A DNA stretch of 15,797 nt from Bryobacterales bacterium (lineage in GTDB: Bacteria; Acidobacteriota; Terriglobia; Bryobacterales; Bryobacteraceae), in assembly GCA_003132905.1 (NCBI GenBank), contig PKZC01000282.1:6140-21936 (forward strand), in the 5' to 3' direction. Below the pieces are notes generated by a model. That model worked only from the letters and a program-made list of their open reading frames with translations, was not told where the DNA came from and made no database searches. Positions 6,206 to 13,809 of this stretch are shown one piece after another (positions within the stretch are counted from its first letter, which is position 1; every line of letters starts with the position of its first letter). The position numbers and the translations under genes are program-made.

Positions 6206-6451
6206 ATGGCATCGGAAGAAGAATTGAAAGCAGAGATCGAGCGGCTGAAGGCAGAAAATCAGTCGCTGAAAAAGCCCGCGCGCGGCCAGATGTCGCTCAA
6301 GGTGAGTGAGAAGGGCGGCCTGTCTGTCTATGGGCTGGGACGCTTTCCGGTCACCCTTTATCGGGAGCAATGGGACAAACTCTTGGGAATGGCGGATGAA
6401 ATCCGCACTTTCATTCAGGAGAATGACGGGGCGCTGAAGAAGAAAGAATAA
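6206..6451 (+). CDS. Small conserved hypothetical protein with N-terminal coiled coil
   Basis: 81 residues from ATG 6206. Residues 2-22 (ASEEELKAEIERLKAENQSL) form a leucine-heptad coiled coil. A well-ordered core follows: MSLKVSEKGGLSVYGLGRFPVTL (29-51), then YREQWDKLLGMADEIRTFIQEN (52-73) and a lysine tail. I recognise the SEKGGxSVYGLGRFPVTLYxEQW pattern as a recurrent uncharacterised small protein in several bacterial phyla, without an assigned function. The coiled coil suggests oligomerisation. There is no signal peptide. No Shine-Dalgarno sequence precedes the ATG; TATCAC ends 8 nt upstream and only partly fits TANNNT. The start is chosen because the upstream frame overlaps the hydrolase and is not family-like. 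Confidence 0.8.
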   Translation: MASEEELKAEIERLKAENQSLKKPARGQMSLKVSEKGGLSVYGLGRFPVTLYREQWDKLLGMADEIRTFIQENDGALKKKE

Positions 6452-6597
6452 CTAACTTCCTGGACCGATGGGCTGCTGTTTCGATGGCTGCTGGAGACTG
6501 CAATCCCCGGCGTTTCCTCAGCGGCCGACTCACTTCGCCACGCTGCGGAACAACCCTGCGATCAATATGTTCGGGTTCGACGACCTCAGCGGAAACA

Positions 6598-7638
6598 TCA
6601 GCGGCCCGATTTGGGGCCGCGACTAACGGGATGACGCCTCAGAATCACCTGAGTGCGTTCGCGCGCCATGCGAATATGGCACCGCACCGGATCGGGACCA
6701 ATCCGGCAAGTACTCTCCCGAACCTGTAGCCATGCCACCTGGTCCTCGCCGGTAACCATCCACGCCGTGGCATTGGTTGCATGGTTGGTCTGATCCAAAT
6801 AATAGGCGGCATTCACGTCGATATCGGCGGCGTCCGCATTCATCTGTTGGCAATCGGGTGGTGCAATCCCGGCCGCGGGTGCGCAATAGTCTTCGTCGTG
6901 CTCCAGCAGGATTTTCTGGTTGGAGCCCGTAATAAAGTAGCGCGTTGTAACGGGTGGAACCCTGGTGTCCGACGACCATTGGCTCAAATCTTCGGCAAAT
7001 GCCAGAGGCAGCTGGCTCAGTTTGAGGGTTCCCTCCTTCACCTGTTTGGAAAAAACATTGACAACCGGCGTGGGTTCGCCATTCGTGGGATGGAAATAGA
7101 AAGCACCCAGCGCGACGCCATCCTGCAAATCAATCCATATAAATCCCCGCCCTGCCAGGTACGGCCCACTCCGCGCGGACAGCATCAGATATCGACCAGC
7201 GCGGACCCGAACCGGAACAGTCGAACCTTTGAGCACTAGCTCGATTGCGTCAGACAACGGCATGTCCCAGCCGTAATGAAACGTGCAATCGGGGATCACG
7301 CTATGCATCAATTTGCGGAATTGTTTGTCGCGAATCAGGTCGCCTGACGCCGCACCCACGAATTGATTCAGGAATGCGAGCTGGTCGGCTGGAATCGGTC
7401 TTTGAAATATTGCCTTGTCATAATTCGAACCTGGGGCCTGCCGTCCTTGGGGTTGTGGGTCTTGTGACTGCGGCGCTGGGCTGACGGTCGGGTCCGGCGG
7501 GAACTTACGCCATCCTCCAGGGGACGTGGGCGGCGGTCCGGGCTGATTAACATCCTGAGCAACGTCGGGTAAAGTTGCGAGCAGCGAAAGAGTAAGAACG
7601 GAAGCGGCAGTTCCGGCCCATAGCGACCTTGTTCTCAT
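6598..7638 (-). CDS. Exported protein with a C-terminal LprI/DUF1311-like segment
   Basis: 346 residues from ATG 7638, which has AGGAG 8 nt upstream. Residues 1-28 form a signal peptide (MRTRSLWAGTAASVLTLSLL, cleavage near VAQ). A proline/glutamine-rich low-complexity linker follows (about 31-70). The main domain (about 75-245) contains QLAFLNQFVGAASGDLIRD, YLAGRGFIWIDLQDGVALGAF and FHPTNGEPTPVVNVF; I do not recognise it. The C-terminal segment, with DYC251-252 then PPDC263, W303, C311, C320 and RERTQVIL, follows the spacing seen in lysozyme-inhibitor LprI/DUF1311 proteins (W-x-x-x-R-x-x-x-C, C-x-x-x-x-x-R-x-x-x-L). This likeness is weak and by eye. The four Cys suggest two disulfides outside the cytoplasm. 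It follows the SulP gene by 116 bp on the same strand. Confidence 0.8.
   Translation of the reverse strand: MRTRSLWAGTAASVLTLSLLATLPDVAQDVNQPGPPPTSPGGWRKFPPDPTVSPAPQSQDPQPQGRQAPGSNYDKAIFQRPIPADQLAFLNQFVGAASGDLIRDKQFRKLMHSVIPDCTFHYGWDMPLSDAIELVLKGSTVPVRVRAGRYLMLSARSGPYLAGRGFIWIDLQDGVALGAFYFHPTNGEPTPVVNVFSKQVKEGTLKLSQLPLAFAEDLSQWSSDTRVPPVTTRYFITGSNQKILLEHDEDYCAPAAGIAPPDCQQMNADAADIDVNAAYYLDQTNHATNATAWMVTGEDQVAWLQVRESTCRIGPDPVRCHIRMARERTQVILRRHPVSRGPKSGR
6601..6620 (-). terminator. Perfect hairpin at the 3' end of the exported-protein gene (possible terminator)
   Basis: GCGGCCC (6601-6607) and GGGCCGC (6614-6620) pair perfectly around a 6-nt loop. The hairpin covers the last sense codons of the minus-strand gene. 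The sequence after it (TGATGTTTCC) has only a short U run, so rho-independent termination is uncertain. Confidence 0.3.
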
Positions 7639-7646
7639 GACAGTCG

Positions 7647-7651
7647 CTCCT
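7647..7651 (-). promoter_or_regulatory. Ribosome binding site (AGGAG) for the exported protein
   Basis: AGGAG on the minus strand lies 8 nt upstream of ATG 7638. It fixes the start there, directly before a signal peptide, instead of a longer frame that opens at 7719. Confidence 0.75.
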
Positions 7652-7663
7652 CTCAGGTTGCCC

Positions 7664-7702
7664 GGAAGAGCATTTATGCTTCCAGGATTAAGTGCTTGTA
7701 AA
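7664..7702 (-). promoter_or_regulatory. Candidate promoter with overlapping inverted repeat
   Basis: On the minus strand TTTACA (7702-7697) and CATAAA (7678-7673) are separated by 18 nt and could be -35 and -10 boxes for the exported-protein gene. The -10 lies in an interrupted inverted repeat, 7664-7683 (AGCAT-AA-ATGCT core with outer GGAA/TTCC), which could be an operator. Both calls are weak. Confidence 0.3.
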
Positions 7703-7733
7703 ATTGGTATGTCTTGCACGGAACATTGGCTGA

Positions 7734-7760
7734 GGAAAACCAGGCTGGTGCTTTTCAGCC
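7734..7760 (-). terminator. Weak terminator-like hairpin after the SulP gene
   Basis: On the minus strand GGCTG (7760-7756), an 8-nt loop and CAGCC (7747-7743) are followed by TGG and a TTTT run. The stem overlaps the SulP stop codon. The short 5-bp stem makes strong termination doubtful, so partial read-through into the next gene is possible. Confidence 0.35.
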
Positions 7761-9467
7761 ACCCGTCTTGGCCAACGCGTGATAAGACGCGATCGCTGTG
7801 TGCAGGCTATCAAAAATCCGATCCGGTCCGATAACTTCCGTCAGGTGATGCCGGTCCAGGTCCGGTTTCAGATCCGATTCGACATGCGCGAAAACCAGCT
7901 CCACTCCGCGCTGCGCCAGATCGTCATGCAGTTCCCGCACCACGCGCGCGGCCGTGTAGTCCACATGAGTGATCGCTCCGGCGTCCACCAGCACCCAGCG
8001 TAGCGATGCAGGCCCTGGTCCTACGAGCAGCAGGATCTCGTCTGAAAACCGTCCGGCGTTGGCGTAAAACAGCGTCGCGCCAAATCGGTAGATCGCCAAC
8101 CCAGGTTCGCTGACAGCGCCTGGAACAACGGGGTTCAACTGCCATAATCCCCCTTCACCTTGCGACAGTACAGCGGTGTGCGGATGATAGCTGTGATGCA
8201 CGATGCGGAGCAGCGATAGAACCATGGCGAGCACGATTCCCTGCTCCACGCCCAGCAGCACCACAACGCCCGCGGTAGTCACAGCCAGCAAATATTCACC
8301 CGGGCTCTCGCGGCGAATGGCACTGAGTCCGCGCAGGTCCACCAATCGGATGGCCACGATAAATACGATCGCGCCCAACACGCAGCGGGGCAGGTACTGT
8401 AACGGACTCGTTAAAAAGAGCAATACCAGCGCAACCACCACCGCAGTAGCCACGTGCGCCCATTGGCTCCGTCCACCAGAGCTTTCCACCATGGCAGTTT
8501 GCGACGGGCTTCCATTCACCACGAACGTCCCACTGATCCCCGCCGTGGCGTTCGCCAACGACAGGCCCAGCAAGTCCGCGTTTTCATCAAGGGTCTGACG
8601 ATTGCGAGCGGCGTAAACTCGCGCTATAGCGGCGCTCTGCGCAGCGATCATCACAAAGCACGATCCCGCCACGGGAACCAAGATCTCCACTTCGTGCCAA
8701 CTCACGTTCGGCACGCCCAGATGGGGCAAGCCCCCGGCTACCGGTCCCAGAACGGCGATCCCGCGTGCCGCGAAGTTCCAGACGGCGCTAGCCGCGATGG
8801 CCCCAGCCACGGCGATGAATGGACTAGGGACTCGCGGCGCAACTCGAGTCAGAGTGAGCACGCCAGCGACCACTGCCGCCGAAAGCAGCAACGATGGCAA
8901 GTGGACATTAGGCAGGTGGCGAAAGACTTCAGCCAGTTGTAGAACGGTCCGGCGGGAGTGAATCTCCAAGCCGGCCATCTCGCCGAGAACGCCAATGCCG
9001 ATTTGAAACCCAACGCCAGTGAGAAAACCCACCAACACTGTTTGTGAGAGAAAGTCGGCAATGAAGCCCAGCTTGAGCAATCGCGCGATCAGCAGGAAGC
9101 CGGCCGTCAGCAGCGCCACCGTTCCCGCTAATGCCACGTATCTCGCGCTCGCGATCGGCGCTATGCCCGAGATTCCTCCCGCCAGAATTGCGGCCGTTGC
9201 GGAATCGGCGGCCACCACCAGGTATCGCGACGATCCAAATGTTGCGAACGACAGGAGCGGCAGCAAGAGCGTGTAAAAGCCCGTCACGGTGGGCATACCC
9301 GCGATGCTCGTATAACCCAGCGCTTGCGGAATGCTGAGTGCCGCAAGCTCTATACCCGCGACGGCATCGCGCCGCGCGCGAGCCGCATCGAACGGCCGCA
9401 TACTTCGGAACAAGACCGGCCCATGGCGTTGGCCGATATTTGAAGGACCTTGTGGCGATGGTTGCAT
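7755..9467 (-). CDS. SulP-family inorganic anion transporter with C-terminal STAS domain
   Basis: 570 residues from ATG 9467. SulP proteins (SLC26 relatives) carry sulfate, bicarbonate or other anions across the inner membrane by proton or sodium coupling or by exchange. The N-terminal signature AGIELAALSIPQALGYTSIAG (37-57) is the conserved SulP entry. Multiple hydrophobic helices follow, including LLPLLSFATFGSSRYLVVAADSATAAILAG (68-97). The NADLLGLSLANATAGISGTFVVNGSPSQTA stretch (296-325) is the second conserved SulP region. The STAS domain occupies about 456-565, with the hallmark VLVDAGAITHVDYTAARVV (492-510). The ion is not deducible; no carbonic anhydrase or sulfate-reduction gene is adjacent. 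Upstream of the ATG, GGTGA at 6-nt spacing is a usable ribosome binding site. The long N-terminus before residue 23 could be shorter. Confidence 0.95.
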   Translation of the reverse strand: MQPSPQGPSNIGQRHGPVLFRSMRPFDAARARRDAVAGIELAALSIPQALGYTSIAGMPTVTGFYTLLLPLLSFATFGSSRYLVVAADSATAAILAGGISGIAPIASARYVALAGTVALLTAGFLLIARLLKLGFIADFLSQTVLVGFLTGVGFQIGIGVLGEMAGLEIHSRRTVLQLAEVFRHLPNVHLPSLLLSAAVVAGVLTLTRVAPRVPSPFIAVAGAIAASAVWNFAARGIAVLGPVAGGLPHLGVPNVSWHEVEILVPVAGSCFVMIAAQSAAIARVYAARNRQTLDENADLLGLSLANATAGISGTFVVNGSPSQTAMVESSGGRSQWAHVATAVVVALVLLFLTSPLQYLPRCVLGAIVFIVAIRLVDLRGLSAIRRESPGEYLLAVTTAGVVVLLGVEQGIVLAMVLSLLRIVHHSYHPHTAVLSQGEGGLWQLNPVVPGAVSEPGLAIYRFGATLFYANAGRFSDEILLLVGPGPASLRWVLVDAGAITHVDYTAARVVRELHDDLAQRGVELVFAHVESDLKPDLDRHHLTEVIGPDRIFDSLHTAIASYHALAKTGG

Positions 9468-9495
9468 GCGGATTCACCACTTAGTGTGCCGTTCC

Positions 9496-9501
9496 ATTGT
9501 A
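9496..9501 (-). promoter_or_regulatory. Candidate -10 box (TACAAT) of the SulP gene
   Basis: On the minus strand TACAAT matches the -10 consensus at 5 of 6 positions, 28 nt upstream of ATG 9467. No convincing -35 is present at the usual distance. A direct repeat GTAACA (9503-9508, 9516-9521) lies just upstream of it. Confidence 0.3.
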
Positions 9502-9564
9502 TGTAACAAGCGCAAGTAACATCCCACCCTTCCTTCGACAGCGGAACGAGGTCCTCTTTGTCGG

Positions 9565-9586
9565 CAGCGTCAAATCAGCGTCAAAT
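9565..9586 (+). repeat. Perfect 11-bp tandem direct repeat upstream of the first TonB-dependent receptor
   Basis: CAGCGTCAAAT occurs at 9565-9575 and 9576-9586 without a gap. A third GTCAAAT is at 9665-9671. The 11-bp period is close to one helical turn, so two protein subunits could bind the same face. The second copy ends 13 bp before the candidate -35 box at 9600. Confidence 0.85.
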
Positions 9587-9599
9587 TCCACAGGAACCG

Positions 9600-9628
9600 T
9601 TGTCGCGTACTTCGCCTTGCGATAGACT
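9600..9628 (+). promoter_or_regulatory. Candidate promoter of the first TonB-dependent receptor
   Basis: TTGTCG (9600-9605), 17 bp, TAGACT (9623-9628). The -35 and -10 each match the sigma-70 consensus at 4 of 6 positions. The same arrangement, with the same spacing, is found upstream of the paralogue at 13726-13754. The predicted leader before GTG 9694 is about 60 nt. Confidence 0.5.
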
Positions 9629-9693
9629 AAGCCAGATTTTCGAGCTTCGAACTTGAGACTTTGGGGTCAAATTTTAGTGCACGAGGTGGGGTT

Positions 9694-12600
9694 GTGAAGA
9701 CAGTGATTCGTTCAGTTGCTCTATTTGTGCTCGTTTCAGCCGCGTTTGCTCAAACCAATCTCGGCACCATCACAGGCACGATTACCGACCCGGCGGGCGC
9801 CGTGGTTCCGAACGCACCGTTGGAGGCTAAGAATACCGGTACCGGCGCCGTGTACCCGGCGGCCTCTTCAGGCACAGGCAATTACACCATCCCTCAGCTA
9901 CCCATCGGCACCTACGCCCTATCGGTGACAGTTGCGGGATTCAAGAAATATACTCGGACGGGCATTACGATCGAGGCATACGCCATCGACCGCGTCGACA
10001 TAACGCTTGAGGTGGGTGCCACGACGGATTCGGTGGTCGTCAACGCCGAGTCTCCCATGCTCAAAACCGAAAGCACCGAGGTGAGCTACACCACCGCTTC
10101 CGAAGCCTTGGACCAACTTCCAATTCTTACGCTCGGTGGCGCGCCTCCCGGTTTCGGGAACAGCAGCGGGCTGGGAAATATCAGGAACCCGCTGGCTGCG
10201 CTGCAGCTGATGCCGGGGACCGACTTCGCAACCGACAACACACTGCGCATAAATGGCATGCCGTCCAGCTCCCAGACCATCAACGTGGAGGGCCAGGATT
10301 CGAGCAATGGGTTCTGGAAGCAACTCACCCAGGTGAACCAGCAGGGAGCGGATGCCATCCAGGAAGTGACCGTTCAAACCAGTAACTACGCCGCGGAATA
10401 TGGCCAGGCGGGCGGTGGTTACATCAACTACACCATGAAGTCCGGCTCGAACCGGCTGCATGGAAGCGGGTTCGACTATTTAACGAACACAGTCTTGAAT
10501 GCGGGGTTGCCATTCACCGTCGACGCGACCAATCCGAACTATAACGTCCGCAACCCGATCCATCAGAACGATTACGGCTTCACCCTCGGCGGCCCAATCG
10601 ACATTCCCAAGGTATACAACGGTCACGACAAAACCTTCTTCTTCGTTAGCTTTGAGCAGTTCCGGCAAACCAATTTCACCACCAACGCGATTGCCCAAGT
10701 TCCCACCGCGGCGGAACGCGATGGAAATTTCGCCGCGGACTCGGGCCTGGCTGCTGCCGTCCTTGGCTGCAATACCGTCGCATCTGTCGGCCAGTCCATA
10801 TGCGCGGATCAGATCTTCGACCCTGCTACTCGCCACACTGTGAACGGCACTCCAGTGACGAATCCTTTCCCGGGCAATATAATTCCGGCCAGCAGATTCG
10901 ATCCGACGGCGTTGTTGATGCAGAATTTGTTCCCAATGCCGAACAACCCCGCGGGTGGGGCTTTTTTTAACTACAACGTCCCGGGTTATTCGGATTACCG
11001 CCATACCACTATTCCCTCCATCAAGATCGACGAATTGCTGAGTTCCAAGCTAAAGCTGTCCGGATACTATTCGGCGACCAAAACGTATTCGCCCCAGAAC
11101 AACGGTTTCAGCGGGGCGCAATTGCCGCTATCCACCCTGGAAGTCCAAAATTCTCTCGCGCAGACGGTGCGCCTGAATCTGGACGATACCGTGACGCCGA
11201 CCTTCTTATTGCATTTCGGCGCGGGTTTGCTGCACACCACGAATCCGTCGGTCACCCCTAGTTACAACCAAGCCAGTCTGTTTCCGGTCGGCGTTCCGTT
11301 CCCAGGAAACAACTTCCCCTACCTATCCGGACTGAATGCTAATTCCTTTGGCTTTTCAGGCTTCACCGGCGGCGGTGGCTTCCCCGCCAGCACCAGCACG
11401 GCTTCGTTCTTTGAAGCGCCTTTCGAAGAGGATGTAAAGCCAACGTTTAACGTCAACGCCACCTGGATCAAGGGTAACCACACCTTCAAGCTGGGCGCGA
11501 GCGCGATGTTCGAGGGCATTCCGACCATCACCAGCAGCCGCGCCAATGGAGAATATGAATTCGCCCAGCAGCAGACAGCCGATCCCGCGCAATATGGCCA
11601 GCCTTTTGCGAATTACGCCAGTAGCGGAATGGGCTATGCAAGCTTCCTGCTAGGCCTAGCCAACGGTCTTCAAGTGGCCCCGCCCGAGACAGGTACGCGG
11701 CTCGGCATGCATTCGTACGGGCTGTACTTGCAGGATAGCTGGAAGGTCACTCACACCCTCACCGTCGAACTCGGCCTGCGCTGGGATTACGCCACGCTGT
11801 GGAGCGAGGAACACGGCCGGATGCAGAATGCCGACTTCACAGCGCCTAACCCGACCCTCGGCGGACGGCTTGGCACCGTGGAATATGGCCAAACCTGCAA
11901 TTGCAGCTTCGCCAGTCCGTACCCATTTTCTATCGGGCCTCACGTAGGTGTAGCCTGGCAGATCACACCCAAGACGGTCTTCCGCGCTGGTGGCGCCATC
12001 AATTATGCAGCCGGAGCGGATCAGGCCGGGTTAAACGTTAGCGTCCCGGACTTCCTTTCGCTGGGTTCTCCCGGGTATGGATTGCCCTCCGCGATTCTCA
12101 AGAATGGCGATCCGTATGCTCCAGGCAACGTTTATGGCAATCCGGTCCTTACGTTTAACAGCTTCTACAACCCGAATACTCCGCAGTACCCAGCGTCATC
12201 GGCTCCCGGCGTCGTTCCACCGAGTTCGCCGTTCATTTCGGTCGCTTCGAACGCCGCTCGCCTTCCCCGAATCTTTCAATGGAGTATCGGCTTCCAGCGT
12301 GAGCTTTCAAAGGACATGGTCATTGAGGCAGCCTATGTGGGAAATCGCGGCAACTGGTGGACCGCGCCCCTGCTGTCCACGATGAATTACGACGGCATCT
12401 CGCCGCAGACCTTGCAGTCCAAGTTCGGGATCAACATACAAAATCCGGCCGACCAGCAGCTTCTGCTTACGCCGATTAGTTCCCCCAGCGTGATTGCCCG
12501 CTTCCCGAATTTGGCAAATCCCAATAACGTGTACCCAGGATTCCCCGGCTCAGAGCCGCTGATTGCCGCATTGGTGCCGGAGCCGCAGTGGTATGGCGGA

Positions 12601-13512
12601 GTCCCGCCATTCCTCGGCCCTCCAGATGGGGACACTTGGTACGATTCGCTGCAGGTGAAATTCACCAAGCGCTACTCCCACGGGCTGACTGCTGGGATCG
12701 CGTACACCTATCAGAAGGAACTGACCAACGGTGTCAATTCGAATACTTCCTATCTGACGCCCAACGCTCCGCTCATCAACGACATATTCAACCCCGCGAT
12801 CGACAAGCAGATCTCCGGCTTCGATATTCCGCAAGAGTTGATCATTAACTTCAACTACACGACGCCCAAATGGGAAAGCAATGCTAGCGCCGCCATGCAC
12901 GCCGTATCGTGGCTCGCTCGAGACTGGTCCCTGAGCGGATTGCTGCGGTACCAGAGCGGCGTGCTGATCCGGACGCCCCCTTCCAACAATAATCTTCTGA
13001 CCGAGTTGGGCGTTGGACCAGCCAACAACCCGGCGCTGTGGGGCGGCGGCACGACGTTTCAAAACGAAGTGCCTGGCGTGCCTCTATTCCTGGTGAATCC
13101 AAACTCCCATTTCGATCCCACTACGCAATTGGCGCTGAATCCCGCTGCCTGGACCGATGCGCCAGCGGGACAGTTCGGTCAAACGTCACCCTACCTCAAC
13201 AACTTCCGCTGGCAGCGCCAGCCAGCCGAGTCGCTGGGCTTCGGCCGCATTTTCCGGATCAAGGAAGGGTTTCAGCTCCAACTTCGCGCGGAATTCCAGA
13301 ACATCTTCAACCGGCTGTTCTACTCGATCCCAGCAAATGGCGTGGGAATCTTCGGTCTGCCGTCCACCACTCCAGAGACTGTGGCGTCTCATGGCAATAG
13401 CATCGGTAGCACCAGCGGTCTCTTGTCGGCCGGTTATGGGTACGTGAACTACGTGGAGGGCGCCGGCGCCCAGCCCAGGAGCGGACAGCTAGTCGCGCGT
13501 TTCACTTTCTAA
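9694..13512 (+). CDS. Oar-like TonB-dependent outer-membrane receptor with carboxypeptidase-regulatory-like domain (first paralogue)
   Basis: 1272 residues from GTG 9694; GAGG (9683-9686) lies 7 nt upstream. The paralogue also begins GTG-AAG-ACA, which supports this start over an in-frame ATG-type frame beginning at 9661. Signal peptide: MKTVIRSVALFVLVSAAFA, cleaved before QTN. Residues 22-105 are a carboxypeptidase-regulatory-like beta sandwich (GTITGTITDPAGAVVPNAPL, GNYTIPQLPIGTYALSVTV, GFKKYTRTGI). The plug follows at about 120-265, with RINGMPSSSQTINVEGQDSS and IQEVTVQTSNYAAEYGQAGG. The remainder is a large beta-barrel with aromatic-rich strands, ending in GQLVARFTF, whose terminal Phe is the outer-membrane insertion signal. 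Such receptors import large or bound substrates with TonB energy; substrate is unknown. No SusD-like partner is present. I see no obvious TonB box. Confidence 0.93.
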   Translation: MKTVIRSVALFVLVSAAFAQTNLGTITGTITDPAGAVVPNAPLEAKNTGTGAVYPAASSGTGNYTIPQLPIGTYALSVTVAGFKKYTRTGITIEAYAIDRVDITLEVGATTDSVVVNAESPMLKTESTEVSYTTASEALDQLPILTLGGAPPGFGNSSGLGNIRNPLAALQLMPGTDFATDNTLRINGMPSSSQTINVEGQDSSNGFWKQLTQVNQQGADAIQEVTVQTSNYAAEYGQAGGGYINYTMKSGSNRLHGSGFDYLTNTVLNAGLPFTVDATNPNYNVRNPIHQNDYGFTLGGPIDIPKVYNGHDKTFFFVSFEQFRQTNFTTNAIAQVPTAAERDGNFAADSGLAAAVLGCNTVASVGQSICADQIFDPATRHTVNGTPVTNPFPGNIIPASRFDPTALLMQNLFPMPNNPAGGAFFNYNVPGYSDYRHTTIPSIKIDELLSSKLKLSGYYSATKTYSPQNNGFSGAQLPLSTLEVQNSLAQTVRLNLDDTVTPTFLLHFGAGLLHTTNPSVTPSYNQASLFPVGVPFPGNNFPYLSGLNANSFGFSGFTGGGGFPASTSTASFFEAPFEEDVKPTFNVNATWIKGNHTFKLGASAMFEGIPTITSSRANGEYEFAQQQTADPAQYGQPFANYASSGMGYASFLLGLANGLQVAPPETGTRLGMHSYGLYLQDSWKVTHTLTVELGLRWDYATLWSEEHGRMQNADFTAPNPTLGGRLGTVEYGQTCNCSFASPYPFSIGPHVGVAWQITPKTVFRAGGAINYAAGADQAGLNVSVPDFLSLGSPGYGLPSAILKNGDPYAPGNVYGNPVLTFNSFYNPNTPQYPASSAPGVVPPSSPFISVASNAARLPRIFQWSIGFQRELSKDMVIEAAYVGNRGNWWTAPLLSTMNYDGISPQTLQSKFGINIQNPADQQLLLTPISSPSVIARFPNLANPNNVYPGFPGSEPLIAALVPEPQWYGGVPPFLGPPDGDTWYDSLQVKFTKRYSHGLTAGIAYTYQKELTNGVNSNTSYLTPNAPLINDIFNPAIDKQISGFDIPQELIINFNYTTPKWESNASAAMHAVSWLARDWSLSGLLRYQSGVLIRTPPSNNNLLTELGVGPANNPALWGGGTTFQNEVPGVPLFLVNPNSHFDPTTQLALNPAAWTDAPAGQFGQTSPYLNNFRWQRQPAESLGFGRIFRIKEGFQLQLRAEFQNIFNRLFYSIPANGVGIFGLPSTTPETVASHGNSIGSTSGLLSAGYGYVNYVEGAGAQPRSGQLVARFTF

Positions 13513-13530
13513 ACTTCAGTCTCAATCCAA

Positions 13531-13553
13531 GGGGCAGGCTAATCACCTGCCCC
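13531..13553 (+). terminator. Hairpin after the first receptor gene (likely terminator)
   Basis: GGGGCAGG (13531-13538) pairs perfectly with CCTGCCCC (13546-13553) around the 7-nt loop CTAATCA, 18 bp after the stop codon. The GC-rich 8-bp stem fits a terminator, but the following ACATTTCC holds only a short T run. Confidence 0.6.
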
Positions 13554-13716
13554 ACATTTCCTGAAGTCCACATACATCCCTCCTCTGAATTCCTTCCTCT
13601 TACGTGTCTTAAATTCCCCGTTCAAGATTGCGGCAAGCAAGCGTCATGATCGTATCAAGCACCTTTGCGCCCTTGAGTCCGCCATCCCAGCTCCGGCAAT
13701 TTCTCGTCAATTGTTT

Positions 13717-13734
13717 TGTAAAAGATTGTTTACA
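13717..13734 (+). promoter_or_regulatory. Inverted repeat TGTAAA-N6-TTTACA (possible operator)
   Basis: TGTAAA (13717-13722) and TTTACA (13729-13734) are perfect inverted arms with a 6-bp spacer. They overlap the candidate -35 box at 13726, where a repressor would block polymerase. The equivalent site is absent upstream of the first paralogue. Confidence 0.4.
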
Positions 13735-13754
13735 GCTGCACCTTGAGATAAACT
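13726..13754 (+). promoter_or_regulatory. Candidate promoter of the second TonB-dependent receptor
   Basis: TTGTTT (13726-13731), 17 bp, TAAACT (13749-13754). It aligns without gaps with the promoter at 9600-9628; a shared CTTG-N-GATA-R-ACT core surrounds the -10 boxes, and CCAG-N-TTTT follows in both. The leader to GTG 13821 is about 60 nt, like that of the first gene. Confidence 0.5.
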
Positions 13755-13773
13755 CGACCAGCTTTTAACAACG

Positions 13774-13809
13774 ATCCGAGCGGATGACTCGGATTAATCC
13801 AAGTGGATT
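13774..13809 (+). promoter_or_regulatory. Two leader stem-loops next to the ribosome binding site
   Basis: Stem 1 is ATCCGAG (13774-13780) with CTCGGAT (13788-13794), 7-nt loop. Stem 2 is AATCC (13796-13800) with GGATT (13805-13809), 4-nt loop, ending directly before the GGGGA ribosome binding site at 13810-13814. GGATT at 13791-13795 could pair with the same AATCC, so the two stems may compete. Confidence 0.4.

Noticed and set aside
9503..9521. Direct repeat GTAACA x2 in the SulP promoter region as an operator
   Set aside because: Six-base arms with a 13-bp period and no second occurrence; likely chance.
10950..10975. T7 run in the first receptor gene as a slippage or frameshift site
   Set aside because: The frame continues intact through it (GGAFFNYNV), and the paralogue reads the same region as GVFNYTAPG.
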